From the NCBI GenBank assembly GCA_009779265.1, contig WREP01000006.1, positions 18,003 to 82,002 on the forward strand: a stretch of 64,000 nucleotides of DNA, given 5' to 3'. Both the position numbers and the translations under genes were made by a program. The notes under the pieces were generated by a model that saw nothing but the letters and a program-made list of their open reading frames with translations, was not told the DNA's origin and searched no databases. Of this stretch, positions 38,796 to 49,670 are shown one piece after another. Source of the stretch: Betaproteobacteria bacterium (GTDB taxonomy: Bacteria; Pseudomonadota; Gammaproteobacteria; Burkholderiales; Rhodocyclaceae). Numbering within the stretch: position 1 is the first letter of the stretch; every line of letters starts with the position of its first letter.

Positions 38796-39849
38796 TGCTC
38801 GCCCAACTCGACCCCAAACGGCTGGCGCAAATCGCGCTGGTAGCGCTGCTCATCGTCGGCTGCGTCACAGTGTTGCTGCCCTTTATCGGCGCCATTCTCT
38901 TCGCCCTCGTCATCTGGGTATGCGCCTGGGACATCTACAGCAACCGGCTGCTGCCGCGCCTGGGCGGACGCCGCGCGCTCGGCGCCTCGCTGGTGGTGCT
39001 GGCGCTGACCCTGATCCTGCTGCTGCCGACGCTGTTTCTTGCCAGCGCGCTGGCCAGCGGCACCGACAGCCTGATCGAGTTCATCAAGCCGCATATCGAG
39101 AGCGGCCTGCCCATCCACCCGCCGACCTGGCTGGTCAACCTGCCGCTGGTCGGCGGCGAGATCGATCATGCCTGGCAGCAATTGGCCAGCGACCGCGAGT
39201 CGCTCAACGCCGCCCTCAAGCAATTGATCGCGCCGACCCGTGGCCTGCTCGTCGCCACCGCCGGCATCGCCGCCAATGGCCTGTTGCAGATGGCGCTGGC
39301 GCTGTTCGTCGCCTATTTCCTGTTCCGCGACGGCAAGGAACTCAACCAGGCGCTGAGCGTCGCCGCCGACAAACTGGGCGGCGAACTGGGCGCCGGCATG
39401 CTGGTCAGGGCGCGCGACACCGTACTCGGCGTCATGGTCGGCCTCGTCGGCACCGCCGCCGCTCAGGGGACGGTGGCAATCATCGGCTTTCTCATCGCCG
39501 GCGTGCCGGGGGCGATGGTGCTTGGCTTCGCCACCTTCTTCCTTTCGATGATGCCGGCCCTCGGCCCGCCGCTGATCTGGGGCGGCGCCGCCATCTGGCT
39601 ATACGGCGAGGGACAGACCGCTTGGGCGATTTTCATGGCGCTGTACGGCTTCTTCGTCATCAGCAGCATCGACAATTTCATCAAACCCATCCTCATGGCG
39701 CGCGGCGCCGGCCTGTCCATCCTGCTGGTGGCGCTCGGCGTCTTTGGCGGCGTGCTGGTGTTCGGCTTCATTGGTATTTTCCTCGGCCCGGCGTTGCTGG
39801 CCCTTGGGCAGATGCTGTTCACCCGCTGGATAAGCCAGGAACCCGCCGC

Positions 39850-39853
<4 letters not shown>
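38795..39853 (+). CDS. AI-2E family (PerM/TqsA-like) membrane transporter
   Basis: 352 residues with about eight TM helices, two at the N terminus (16-65) and the rest after about 150. The conserved late segment [21 protein letters not shown] is present. The family includes TqsA (AI-2 export) and Na+/H+ antiporter-like members; the substrate here is unknown. The gene is wedged between ruvA and ruvB with one-base and ATGA overlaps on the two sides. Confidence 0.85.
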
Positions 39854-40923
<1,070 letters not shown>

Positions 40924-41002
40924 TTCCGGGCATGGGCAAAACATGACTTGCGGCAGCCCCGTGCGTCTTGCGGCTGGGCGGATGATCCGTCGCCGGCAAG
41001 CC

Positions 41003-43039
41003 ATGCGGGCTTCTTCTTATCCATCATCAGCCACGCCGGGCTTACGCGCCACGCGCACATTCCTGGCGCTGCTCGCCGCTGCTTTGTGCCAGTTCCTCGC
41101 CGCCGCCCCTGCATGGTCGGCGCCCCTTGCCCAGGCGACGCGCCTCATCACGGCAAACGGCGAAGTCGTCGATTACTACTTTCTTGCCGCCGATGCGGCC
41201 ACGGTACGCGATGCGCTACTGGATTCGATTCCATCCGGCAAAAGCAGCACGGAAGGAGAGTGGGAAGATGTCGGCACGACATTGGCGAAGATGCCTTACG
41301 AGCAGATGCGCTATGGCTGGATCAAAGCGGCGGTCGCGAACCGGCCGGACATTCGCGCCGCGCTGCTGGCCAAGCTGGCGGCCGAGCAACAGGCAGGTCT
41401 TGCCACGCCGCAAGTGCGCGCGGCCGTCGCTGCTGGCGTCATCACCCCCGCCGAAATCGAGCGTTTTTTCGAGACCACGCGCAATCAGCGCCATGTCGGT
41501 AACGACATTTATGAACTCGAACGGCAAGCCTTCGCCGCCGAACACATCCGGCGTTGGCGCTATTTCCGCTATCACGGGAAGTACAGCGATGATTTGCTGG
41601 TCATGGACCTGATGCCCATATTGCGGCGCGGACCGATGACCCTGCTGCGGGTCACCGGCAGCAAAAGCAGCCTGGTCGGACGCGAGTTCCACCTGTTTTC
41701 TCGTCGCGGCCGTTACGTGCATCTCGATCCGCATATCAGGCGTATATACGAAGATTCCTATCATCTGGATAGCGCCATCGCCACGGCCCTCGCCAAGTTG
41801 ACCGCCACATTCCCGGCAGTGGACGAAAAAAACGCGAACGCCCTGCGGGACGCGCTCCGTGAAGACGGCGGCGAAGACCTTCCCGAGTTGCGCGATGGCA
41901 CGCAGGCTGAACCGCAAGCCCTGCTTGCGTTCGATCTGCCTGCCGATGAGAAGGAATTACGCGCGGGACTCAGTGCCGACGAAGCCTTTCGCCTATTGAC
42001 CCTGCCCGATGGCAGTGTGTTCGTTGCCGGGCGTGTTTCCCATCGCTACACACTGGAACAAGGCCAGATCCGGCGCGAGGCGGTGCGCGCGCGATTCGGC
42101 GCGGGCCACGGCGTCGCCGGTGAGGATACCAAAGCTGGCATCCAGGTGGACCGGCTGGGTGTCGTTTGGGGGCGTACCCACGCCGACGATGGCAGCGATC
42201 AGTTTGCATCGTGGTCGCCGGCAAGGGGAATGCGACGCTATTCCCTGGCCTCGGCCTGGGATCAAAAGACGGGCATCAATCACCGAGCGGGCATCGACGA
42301 TCTGGATAACAACTGGACCATAACCGCCGACGGCGGCGTGGCCATACATGCTTACACCGGCAATATTTTCTTGCTCAAACCCGGAAACACCCGTATTCGG
42401 ACCATTGAATCGGACGCCCACTTGCGGCGGGAAGCCATCGAGGCCCTGGGATACAACTACGGCAAGCAATACCCTTCCAACCGCATCCGCCTGGGCGATG
42501 GTCTGTTGTGGGCGGCGGATGCCGCGCTCTATGCCGTGTCGCCCGAAACGGGAAAGGTGGTGGATTTCGCGCCCGCCACGGTCAGTCAGTTGTTTTTTGG
42601 CAGCCGCGCGGCGGGTTGGGTCATGGCCATGGCCTCACGCCCCCCGGATGGGCATTCTCGCCCGGTCTTGCGCGTGGCCGATCTGGCCAGCGGTCTGCCC
42701 CGCTACGATCTGTACTTTGGCGGCAGCATGTCCACCGCGGCCCGCACGGCCAATGGCCGGTTGTTTGCCGTCAGCGATAAAGACTCGCTGACCGTGTTCG
42801 ATATGCAAAGCGGCACGCCGGTGGCGCGACTCAATGCCCCGGAAGATTACAAATTTCTGGATGTCGCTTTTTCCTGGGATGGGAGCCGCTTGTGGGCCTA
42901 TACATTCACCTACGGCAGCGCCAAGCCCAACAAACTCGTGGCATGGGACATTCCGCAGCCTTTACGCGATCCGGTATCAAACGCTGGCGACGCGCGTCCG
43001 GACAAAATGCGCTGCAATGTCACGTCTTCTTGCTGGTAA
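41003..43039 (+). CDS. Large exported protein of unknown function, possible beta-propeller
   Basis: About 678 residues from the ATG at 41003; the ATG at 40982 is an alternative and neither has a clear ribosome site. A hydrophobic stretch (LALLAAALCQFLAAAPAWS) at about 18-38 looks like a signal peptide. Residues about 40-300 form a helical domain I do not recognise. From about 320 on, recurrent WGRTHADDGS, WTITADGGVAIHAYTGNIFLL, LLWAADAALYAVSPETGKVV and LFAVSDKDSLTVFDMQSG segments suggest WD40/PQQ-like blades. It ends with a Cys-containing tail (MRCNVTSSCW). GC content looks lower than that of its neighbours. Confidence 0.6.
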   Translation: MRASSYPSSATPGLRATRTFLALLAAALCQFLAAAPAWSAPLAQATRLITANGEVVDYYFLAADAATVRDALLDSIPSGKSSTEGEWEDVGTTLAKMPYEQMRYGWIKAAVANRPDIRAALLAKLAAEQQAGLATPQVRAAVAAGVITPAEIERFFETTRNQRHVGNDIYELERQAFAAEHIRRWRYFRYHGKYSDDLLVMDLMPILRRGPMTLLRVTGSKSSLVGREFHLFSRRGRYVHLDPHIRRIYEDSYHLDSAIATALAKLTATFPAVDEKNANALRDALREDGGEDLPELRDGTQAEPQALLAFDLPADEKELRAGLSADEAFRLLTLPDGSVFVAGRVSHRYTLEQGQIRREAVRARFGAGHGVAGEDTKAGIQVDRLGVVWGRTHADDGSDQFASWSPARGMRRYSLASAWDQKTGINHRAGIDDLDNNWTITADGGVAIHAYTGNIFLLKPGNTRIRTIESDAHLRREAIEALGYNYGKQYPSNRIRLGDGLLWAADAALYAVSPETGKVVDFAPATVSQLFFGSRAAGWVMAMASRPPDGHSRPVLRVADLASGLPRYDLYFGGSMSTAARTANGRLFAVSDKDSLTVFDMQSGTPVARLNAPEDYKFLDVAFSWDGSRLWAYTFTYGSAKPNKLVAWDIPQPLRDPVSNAGDARPDKMRCNVTSSCW

Positions 43040-43148
43040 TCGCGCCCCAAACCATCCGACGGCGGCAAGAAGCGCGCCGGCCGGCCGGGCCGGCGGCCCG
43101 AAAACACGTCGTTACAATTCCGCGCCCGGCGCACGGTAAAATCCCGCG

Positions 43149-43577
43149 ATGCGATCCGCGCCCAGCCCCAATCCCACTGCCTTTACCCTCCCCGTCCGTG
43201 TCTATTACGAGGACACCGATGCCGGCGGCGTCGTCTACTACGCCAATTACCTGCGCTTTTTCGAACGTTGCCGTACCGAGTGGATGCGCCAGATCGGTTA
43301 CGATCAGTCGGCGCTGGCCGTCGAGGCCGGCATCGGTTTCGTCGCCCGCAAGGCGAGTTGCGAATACCGGCGGCCGGCCCGTCTCGACGACTGCCTGACG
43401 GTCGGCCTCGAAGTGGAGAAATTGACCCCGGTGCGCATCGTTTTTCGCCAGCAGGTGCGCCGTGGCGACGAGGAACTGGTCGTTGGCAGCGTCGAAATCG
43501 CCTGCGTCAATATGACCACGATGCGTCCGGCGCCGATTCCCGATGACCTGTATCGCCAGTTGGAAATGCTTAAATGA
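43149..43577 (+). CDS. ybgC: Tol-Pal system acyl-CoA thioesterase YbgC
   Basis: 142 residues with a hotdog fold. The active-site segment YYEDTDAGGVVYYANYL is at about 19-35. The family hydrolyses short or medium acyl-CoA and is the first gene of the tol-pal cluster in most proteobacteria. The stop overlaps the tolQ start (ATGA). Confidence 0.94.
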   Translation: MRSAPSPNPTAFTLPVRVYYEDTDAGGVVYYANYLRFFERCRTEWMRQIGYDQSALAVEAGIGFVARKASCEYRRPARLDDCLTVGLEVEKLTPVRIVFRQQVRRGDEELVVGSVEIACVNMTTMRPAPIPDDLYRQLEMLK

Positions 43578-44251
43578 ATGTCACCCAGGATCTTTCCATC
43601 CTCCATCTGATTCTCGAGGCCAGCGCCGTCGTCCAGGCCGTGATGGTGCTGCTGGCCGTCGTCTCGCTCATGTCCTGGTATTACATTTTCATGAAGTGGT
43701 TCGCCGTGCGTCAGGCGCGCGCCAAGACCGAGGGCTTCGAGCGCGATTTCTGGTCCGGCGGCGATCTCAATACCCTGTTCCAGGGCGCCACCGCCGCCCG
43801 CCACAACAGCGGCTCGATGGAGCGCATCTTCGCCGCCGGTTTTCGCGAATTCACCAAACTGCGCGGCCAGAAGAATCTCGACGCCAAGGATGTCATCGAC
43901 GGCTCGCGCCGCGCCATGCGCGCCACTTTCCAGCGCGAGATGGATACTCTGGAAGCGCATCTCGCCTTTCTCGCCTCGGTCGGCTCGGTGTCGCCCTACG
44001 TCGGCCTGTTCGGCACCGTCTGGGGCATCATGCACGCCTTTCGCGGGCTGGCCAATGTCGGTCAGGCGACCCTGGCGACCGTCGCGCCGGGCATCGCCGA
44101 GGCTCTGGTCGCCACCGCCATCGGCCTGTTCGCGGCGATTCCGGCGGTGCTGGCCTACAACCGCTTTTCACACGACATCGACCGGCTGGCGACGCGCTAT
44201 GAGTCCTTCATGGAGGAATTTTCCAACATCCTCCAGCGGCAGATGCGGTAA
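43574..44251 (+). CDS. tolQ: Tol-Pal proton channel subunit TolQ
   Basis: 225 residues with three TM helices: about 18-40, 130-155 (SVGSVSPYVGLFGTVWGIM) and 165-190 (TVAPGIAEALVATAIGLFAAIP). It is an ExbB/MotA-type stator subunit that energises the Tol-Pal system with TolR during cell constriction. It lies 6 nt before tolR. Confidence 0.95.
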   Translation: MNVTQDLSILHLILEASAVVQAVMVLLAVVSLMSWYYIFMKWFAVRQARAKTEGFERDFWSGGDLNTLFQGATAARHNSGSMERIFAAGFREFTKLRGQKNLDAKDVIDGSRRAMRATFQREMDTLEAHLAFLASVGSVSPYVGLFGTVWGIMHAFRGLANVGQATLATVAPGIAEALVATAIGLFAAIPAVLAYNRFSHDIDRLATRYESFMEEFSNILQRQMR

Positions 44252-44257
44252 ATCGCC

Positions 44258-44653
44258 ATGCGCCAGCGCCGCCTGAAAAACGAGATCAACGTCGTGCCCT
44301 ACATCGACGTCATGCTGGTGCTGCTCGTCATCTTCATGGTGGCGGCGCCGATGATGTCCACCGGCTCGGTGGATTTGCCGCAAACCGGCACCGCGCCGCA
44401 AAAGCCGGACAAGTACCTGAAGGTGCAGATCCAGCGCGACGGCGCGCTGTCGCTTTTCGACGCCGAGGGCAAGGAGCGCCCGGTGGCCGGATTGAAGGCG
44501 CTGAAAGCCGAGTTGCAGGCCCACGCCAGCGACAAGCTGCCGATCCTGATCGCCGGCGACAAGGACACGCCCTACAGAAACGTCATCGAGACGCTCGACG
44601 AGGTCAAAAAGGCCGGTTTCACGCGCGTCGGCCTGGAAACAGGGGTCAAGTAA
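44258..44653 (+). CDS. tolR: Tol-Pal proton channel subunit TolR
   Basis: 131 residues. The single TM at about 13-35 carries the key proton-path Asp in PYIDVMLVLLVIFMVAAP. The periplasmic domain is of the ExbD/TolR type, with PILIAGDKDTPYRNVIETLD. Confidence 0.95.
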   Translation: MRQRRLKNEINVVPYIDVMLVLLVIFMVAAPMMSTGSVDLPQTGTAPQKPDKYLKVQIQRDGALSLFDAEGKERPVAGLKALKAELQAHASDKLPILIAGDKDTPYRNVIETLDEVKKAGFTRVGLETGVK

Positions 44654-44659
44654 AGGCTC

Positions 44660-45358
44660 ATGGTCGAAGAGAAGCGTCCGGAACCCGGCAAGAAATCCGC
44701 GCTGCTGCTGACCGTGCTGGTGCACGGCGCACTGATCGCCGCGCTTTTTCTCGGCGTGCAGTGGAAGCGCAGCCAGACGGAGGCGCTGGAAGTGGAATTG
44801 TGGTCGCCGCCGGTGGCGGTGACGCCGCCACCCCCGCCAGTAGTAAAGCCGAAGCCGGAGCCGCCCAAGGTCGAGCCGGAAGCGCCGAAGAAACCGGATA
44901 TCGTGGTCAAGGAAGAGCCCAAGCCGAAAAAGCCGGAGCCGGTGGAAAAAAAGCCGCCGCCGCCCCCGCCCATCTCATTCAAGGAACAACTGGCGCGCGA
45001 GGAGCGCCAGGCTCAGGCTCGGCTGGACGCCCAAATCGAGGCCGAGCAGCGCGCCACCGCTAGCCAACGCGCCCTTGCCAACGACCAGATAAGCTATGCC
45101 GGCAAGATTCGCGGCAAGATTCGCGGCAACATCGTGCTGCCGCCCGGCATTGCCGGCAACCCGGAAGCCATGTTCGCCGTCACCCAGTTGCCGACCGGCG
45201 AAGTGCTGGCGGTAAGTCTGAAACGTTCGAGCGGCAACGCCGCGCTCGATGCCGCCATCGAGCGGGCGATCCTGAAATCCTCGCCGCTGCCCAAGCCGGA
45301 TAACCCGGCGGTGTTCTACCGCGAGCTGGAAATCAAATATTGGCCCTTTGAAGAGTAA
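44660..45358 (+). CDS. tolA: Tol-Pal envelope-spanning protein TolA
   Basis: 232 residues, shorter than E. coli TolA. It has one N-terminal TM (about 15-35), a Pro/Lys/Glu-rich spacer (about 50-100), a short charged helix (about 105-140), and a C-terminal TonB/TolA-like domain containing VTQLPTGEVLAVSLKRSSG and AIERAILKSSPLP. It links TolQR to Pal/TolB. Confidence 0.92.
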   Translation: MVEEKRPEPGKKSALLLTVLVHGALIAALFLGVQWKRSQTEALEVELWSPPVAVTPPPPPVVKPKPEPPKVEPEAPKKPDIVVKEEPKPKKPEPVEKKPPPPPPISFKEQLAREERQAQARLDAQIEAEQRATASQRALANDQISYAGKIRGKIRGNIVLPPGIAGNPEAMFAVTQLPTGEVLAVSLKRSSGNAALDAAIERAILKSSPLPKPDNPAVFYRELEIKYWPFEE

Positions 45359-45389
45359 AATTCCGCGAAATTTGTAGAGAATCCGTCCC

Positions 45390-46661
45390 ATGCTCCGAGT
45401 TTTCCGCTCCTTTCTCCTGTTTTTCGGCCTTCTGGCCGCCACGCTCGCCCAGGCGCAACTGTCGATCGAGATTACCGGCGCTGGCGCCAACCGCATTCCG
45501 GTCGCCATTCCCAATCTGGCCGGCGACGAGGTCGCCGCCCGCATCATCGCCGCGACGGTGCGCGCCGACCTGGAGCGCAGCGGCCTGTTCAGTCTGGTCG
45601 ATGCCCGGGATGCCGATCTCGACGAGAATTCGCCCATCGCCTACGCCGACTGGAAGAGCCGCGGCGCCGACGCCATCGCCGCCGGCAGCGTACGCCGCGC
45701 CGCCGATGGTCGGATGGAGGCGCGCTTTCGCCTCTACGACACGCAGAAGGAAGAATCCCTGGGCGGCGCTGCCTACGTCACCGGCAGCGATCAATTGCGC
45801 GCCGCCGGCCATCGCATCGCCGACTTCATTTACGAGAAACTGACCGGCGAAAAGGGCGTTTTTTCCACCCGCATCGCCTACGTGGTCAAATCCCGCGGCC
45901 AGTACCTCCTGCAAATCGCCGACGCCGACGGCCAGGGCGCCGCCACCGCGCTGACTTCCGCCGAGCCGATCATCTCGCCGGTGTGGTCGCCGGATGGCAG
46001 CCAACTGGCCTACGTTTCCTTTGAAAAGAAAAAACCCATCGTCTATGTCCATTCCCTGGCTTCCGGCCGCCGCCACATCGCCGCCAACCTGAAAGGCTCG
46101 AACTCGGCGCCGGCCTGGTCGCCGGACGGCGGCAAGCTGGCCGTGGTGCTCTCCAAGGACGGCAATTCGCAAATCTATCTGGTCAATGCCGACGGCAGCG
46201 GCGCGCCACAGCGCCTCGCCACCTCGACCGGCATCGACACCGAACCGCGTTTCGCGCCGGACGGCAGTCTTTTTTTCACTTCCGATCGCGGCGGCAGCCC
46301 GCAGATTTACCGCATGGCGCCGGGCGGCGGCACTGTGCAGCGCATCAGCTTCGAGGGCAATTACAACGTTTCGCCGCGCCCCTCGGTCGACGGCAAGACG
46401 CTGGCTTTCATCACCCGCCGCGACAACCGCTACCAACTCGCGGTCATGGATCTAACCAGCCGCCAGGTGCAGGTGCTGACCGATTCCAATAAGGATGAAT
46501 CGCCCAGTTTCGCCCCCAATGGCCGCATGATCCTGATCGCCACCGAAATCGGCGGGCGCGGCGTGTTGTCCGCCGTGTCCAGCGACGGCCGGATCAAGCA
46601 GCGTCTGTCGGTCGCCGCCGGTGACGTGCGCGAGCCGGCCTGGGGACCCTTTCTGAAGTAA
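45390..46661 (+). CDS. tolB: Periplasmic Tol-Pal protein TolB
   Basis: 423 residues with a signal peptide ending near AQA (about residue 23). An N-terminal domain with LSIEITGAGANRIPVAIP is followed by a six-bladed beta-propeller made of TolB repeats such as SPVWSPDGSQLAYVSFE, SAPAWSPDGGKLAVVLS and ESPSFAPNGRMILIAT. TolB binds Pal and is driven by TolA. Confidence 0.95.
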   Translation: MLRVFRSFLLFFGLLAATLAQAQLSIEITGAGANRIPVAIPNLAGDEVAARIIAATVRADLERSGLFSLVDARDADLDENSPIAYADWKSRGADAIAAGSVRRAADGRMEARFRLYDTQKEESLGGAAYVTGSDQLRAAGHRIADFIYEKLTGEKGVFSTRIAYVVKSRGQYLLQIADADGQGAATALTSAEPIISPVWSPDGSQLAYVSFEKKKPIVYVHSLASGRRHIAANLKGSNSAPAWSPDGGKLAVVLSKDGNSQIYLVNADGSGAPQRLATSTGIDTEPRFAPDGSLFFTSDRGGSPQIYRMAPGGGTVQRISFEGNYNVSPRPSVDGKTLAFITRRDNRYQLAVMDLTSRQVQVLTDSNKDESPSFAPNGRMILIATEIGGRGVLSAVSSDGRIKQRLSVAAGDVREPAWGPFLK

Positions 46662-46679
46662 AAAACCAATGGAGAAAAC

Positions 46680-47222
46680 ATGAACAAACTGCTTCTTCCC
46701 GCCCTGTTGTCCCTCTTCGTCCTCGCTTGCAGCACCACGCCGCTGCCGGAGGACGGCACCGGCGCGCCGGTCGAAACGCGCGGCGGCAGCACGGCCGTGA
46801 CGCCGGTAGCCGCCGGCGACCTCGACGCCAGCGGCCTGCCGCGCGCGCTGACCGATCCGGCGAGCACCCTGTCGCAGCGCAGCATCTATTTCGACCTCGA
46901 CCGCTACGAGATCAAGGGCGAATACCAAAGTCTGGTCGCCGCTCACGCCAAGTTCCTGGTCGACAACCGCGGCTTCAAGGTGCTCATCCAGGGCAACACC
47001 GACGAGCGCGGCAGCCGCGAATACAATCTGGCGCTCGGCCAGAAGCGCGCCGATGCCGTCAAGCGTTCGCTACTCCTCCTTGGCGCCCGCGAAGATCAGC
47101 TTGAATCGGTCAGCCTCGGCAAGGAAAAGCCGCGCAATACCGGCTCCGGCGAAGAAGCCTGGGCCGAGAACCGCCGCGCCGACATCCTCTACCGCGGCGC
47201 CGACCTGCGCGGCGAGTTCTGA
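46680..47222 (+). CDS. pal: Peptidoglycan-associated lipoprotein Pal
   Basis: 180 residues. The lipobox puts the acylated Cys at 17 (FVLACS). A linker leads to an OmpA-type peptidoglycan-binding domain: SIYFDLDRYEIK, VLIQGNTDERGSREYNLALG, KRADAVKRSL and WAENRRADILY, with the canonical Asp and Arg preserved. A GGAGA ribosome site is present. Confidence 0.96.
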   Translation: MNKLLLPALLSLFVLACSTTPLPEDGTGAPVETRGGSTAVTPVAAGDLDASGLPRALTDPASTLSQRSIYFDLDRYEIKGEYQSLVAAHAKFLVDNRGFKVLIQGNTDERGSREYNLALGQKRADAVKRSLLLLGAREDQLESVSLGKEKPRNTGSGEEAWAENRRADILYRGADLRGEF

Positions 47223-47225
47223 CCC

Positions 47226-47942
47226 ATGCGCCGCCTCCGCACCGTTTTGCCGCTGCTTGCCGTCCTCGGCGCGAGTCACGCCGGGGCCGGCATGTTCGAC
47301 GACGACGAGGCGCGGCGCCAGATTGCCGACCTGCGCATCAAGACCGAGGCGCGGGCCGAGCAGCAGGCGCGGGCGCAACTTGAACTGCAAACCCTGATCC
47401 AGCGCCAGGCCGACGAAATCGCCCGCCTGCACGGCCAGATCGAAACCCTGGGCTACGAACTGGAAACGGCCAAGAAGCGGCAGCAGGATTTCTATCTCGA
47501 CCTCGACAGCCGCCTGCGCTCAATCGAAACGCATGCCGCGCCGGGCGCCGAGGCCGCGCCCGCCGCCAACGCCGCCGCCGAGGAGCAGGAATACGAGGCC
47601 GCTCTCGGCAATTTCAAGGCCGGGCGCTACAAGGAAGCGGCGGCGGCTTTCGCCGCTTTCGTCCAGCGCCACCCGGCCAGCAGCCTCGCCCCCAACGCCC
47701 AGTACTGGCTCGGCAATGCCTGGTACGCCCAGCGCAACTGCACCAAGGCCATCGAAGCGCAAAGCATAGTCACCACCAAGTACGCCGACAGCCCCAAGGC
47801 CGCCGACGCCTGGCTGGCCATCGCCACCTGCCAGAAGGAACTGGGCAATGCCACCGGCGCCAAACGCTCGCTGGAAACGGTGATCCAGGCTTTCCCCGGC
47901 ACCCCGGCCGCCGAGCTGGCGCAACAACGCTTGAAGAAATAA
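47226..47942 (+). CDS. cpoB: Cell division coordinator CpoB (YbgF)
   Basis: 238 residues. A signal peptide is followed by a coiled coil (about 25-95, ALELQTLIQRQADEIARL-like heptads). A linker precedes TPR repeats in the C-terminal half (YEAALGNFKAGRYKEAAAAF, YWLGNAWYAQ, AWLAIATCQKELGN). It couples Tol-Pal action to PBP1B-driven wall synthesis. It is the last tol-pal gene, 3 nt after pal. Confidence 0.93.
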   Translation: MRRLRTVLPLLAVLGASHAGAGMFDDDEARRQIADLRIKTEARAEQQARAQLELQTLIQRQADEIARLHGQIETLGYELETAKKRQQDFYLDLDSRLRSIETHAAPGAEAAPAANAAAEEQEYEAALGNFKAGRYKEAAAAFAAFVQRHPASSLAPNAQYWLGNAWYAQRNCTKAIEAQSIVTTKYADSPKAADAWLAIATCQKELGNATGAKRSLETVIQAFPGTPAAELAQQRLKK

Positions 47943-48082
47943 CCGGGCTTCCGGCGAGGAAAGCAGCGTAATTTTGTTTCAAATACAGACACGAAGCATC
48001 GTCCTCTCCCGCTCCTCCGAGGCACCCTATTCAAGAACCGATCCAGTGAAGCGAAGTGTGGTGACAAGACGGGTTGCCTGTG

Positions 48083-48256
48083 CTCTCCCTCCCCCCTCGC
48101 GGGGGAGGGCCGGGGAGAGGGGGAGGTTGAGGCGGGTTTCAAGTCTGTCATTACAGAGGATGCGTGGCGTGTGCAAGCGCGATGGGCGAACCAGCGCCAT
48201 CTCCCTTACTACCTCCCCCTCTCCCCCGACCCCTCCCCCGCGAGGGGGGAGGGGAG
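48083..48256. repeat. Inverted-repeat (MITE-like) intergenic element
   Basis: Two near-identical inverted arms (48083-48126 and 48211-48256), each about 45 bp and each containing its own palindrome around CCCTCGCGGGGG, flank about 84 bp of unique sequence. The structure resembles a small non-coding mobile or REP-doublet element. It fills the 354-bp gap between cpoB and queE. The rest of the gap (47943-48082 and 48257-48296) shows no gene or clear promoter. Confidence 0.7.
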
Positions 48257-48296
48257 CATCCGCGCATAAATCAAAATTCTCCAGAAAAGTAATCCC

Positions 48297-48935
48297 GTGT
48301 CCTTGCGTCTGACGGAAATTTTCTTCTCCCTGCAAGGCGAAGCCTCGCGCGCCGGCCTGCCGACCGTGTTCGTCCGCCTCGCCGGCTGCCCGTTGCGCTG
48401 CGCCTGGTGCGACACGCCTTACAGCTTCAGCGGCGGCGAAGCCGCCGATATCGCCGCCGTGCTGGTGGCGGTCGCCCGCTACCCGGCGCGCCAGATCTGC
48501 GTCACCGGCGGCGAGCCGCTGGCGCAAAAAGACTGCCCGGCGCTGCTGACGGCGCTGTGCGACGTCGGCTACGAGGTATCGCTGGAAACTTCCGGCGCCC
48601 TCGACATCGCTGGCGTCGATTCCCGGGTGTCGCGCATCATGGATCTGAAAGCGCCAGATTCCGGCGAATGCGCCCGCAATCGCTGGGAAAATCTCGCCTG
48701 CCTCAACGCCCGCGACGAAATCAAAATCGTCCTCGCCTCGCGCGCCGATTACGAGTGGGCGCGGGCGACGCTGGCCGAGCGCCAGCTCGACGCCCTGTGT
48801 CCGGTGCTGCTGTCGCCGGCCCAGGGCTTGCTCGACCCGGCGGCGCTGGCCGAGTGGATACTCGCCGATGGGCTGAACGTCCGCTTCCAATTGCAATTGC
48901 ATAAAATGCTGTGGGGCAACGCCAAGGGAAAATGA
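48297..48935 (+). CDS. queE: 7-carboxy-7-deazaguanine synthase (radical SAM)
   Basis: 212 residues with a GTG start. It converts 6-carboxy-tetrahydropterin to 7-carboxy-7-deazaguanine for queuosine synthesis. The radical SAM cluster motif CPLRCAWC (CxxxCxxC) is at about 31-38, preceded by [25 protein letters not shown] follows near 72. The stop overlaps the queC start (ATGA). Confidence 0.93.
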   Translation: MSLRLTEIFFSLQGEASRAGLPTVFVRLAGCPLRCAWCDTPYSFSGGEAADIAAVLVAVARYPARQICVTGGEPLAQKDCPALLTALCDVGYEVSLETSGALDIAGVDSRVSRIMDLKAPDSGECARNRWENLACLNARDEIKIVLASRADYEWARATLAERQLDALCPVLLSPAQGLLDPAALAEWILADGLNVRFQLQLHKMLWGNAKGK

Positions 48936-49609
48936 AGCCGCCGGCCGTCGTCCTTCTCTCCGGCGGACTCGATTCCGCCACCTGCCTCGCCATCGCCAAC
49001 AGCCAGGGCTTTGCCTGCCATTGCCTGTCCTTCGACTACGGCCAGCGGCACAATGCCGAATTGCAGGCCGCCGCGCGCGTCGTCAAGGCGCTCGGCGCCG
49101 CCGGGCATCGGGTGGTCGATTTCGGGCTGGCCCAGTTCGGCGGCTCGGCCCTGACCGATCCCGCCATCGCCATACCCACCGGCGGCATTCAGCCCGGCAT
49201 TCCCGTCACCTACGTGCCGGCGCGCAACACCATCATGCTCTCGCTCGCCCTGGCCTGGGCCGAAGTGCTCGGCAGCCGCGACATTTTCGTCGGCGTCAAT
49301 GCCGTCGATTATTCCGGCTATCCCGATTGCCGCCCGGAATTCATCGCCGCCTTCGAGCGCCTGGCCAACCTCGCCACCAAGGCCGGCGTCGAAGGCTGCA
49401 AGCTGTCCATCCACGCGCCGCTCATCCATCTCTCCAAGGCCGCCATCATCCGCGCCGGCAACGCCCTCGGCGTCGATTACAGCCTCACCGTCTCCTGCTA
49501 TCAGGCGGATGAACAGGGCCGCGCCTGCGGCATCTGCGACGCCTGCCGCCTGCGCGCCGAAGGCTTCGCCGCCGCCGGCCTGACCGACCCGACGCCTTAC
49601 CGGATTTGA
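48932..49609 (+). CDS. queC: 7-cyano-7-deazaguanine synthase
   Basis: 225 residues. It converts carboxy-deazaguanine to preQ0 with ATP and ammonia. The PP-loop is [13 protein letters not shown] at about 8-20. Zinc ligands are the Cys in SCYQ and CGICDAC near the C terminus. The start MKPPAVV is preferred over upstream in-frame codons because of its ATGA overlap with queE. Confidence 0.95.
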   Translation: MKPPAVVLLSGGLDSATCLAIANSQGFACHCLSFDYGQRHNAELQAAARVVKALGAAGHRVVDFGLAQFGGSALTDPAIAIPTGGIQPGIPVTYVPARNTIMLSLALAWAEVLGSRDIFVGVNAVDYSGYPDCRPEFIAAFERLANLATKAGVEGCKLSIHAPLIHLSKAAIIRAGNALGVDYSLTVSCYQADEQGRACGICDACRLRAEGFAAAGLTDPTPYRI

Positions 49610-49625
49610 GCCGGGATTGCGGCGT

Positions 49626-49659
49626 AAAAAAACCGGCGGGGCAAACCGCCGGTTTTTTT
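49626..49659. terminator. Bidirectional rho-independent terminator (queC / Tim44-like gene)
   Basis: A 9-bp perfect stem (AACCGGCGG at 49631-49639 with CCGCCGGTT at 49646-49654) and a 6-nt loop are followed by a T run on the plus strand. An A run precedes the stem and gives a T run on the minus strand. It lies 16 bp after queC and 11 bp after the convergent gene. Confidence 0.9.
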
Positions 49660-49670
49660 GGGCTAGCGGC

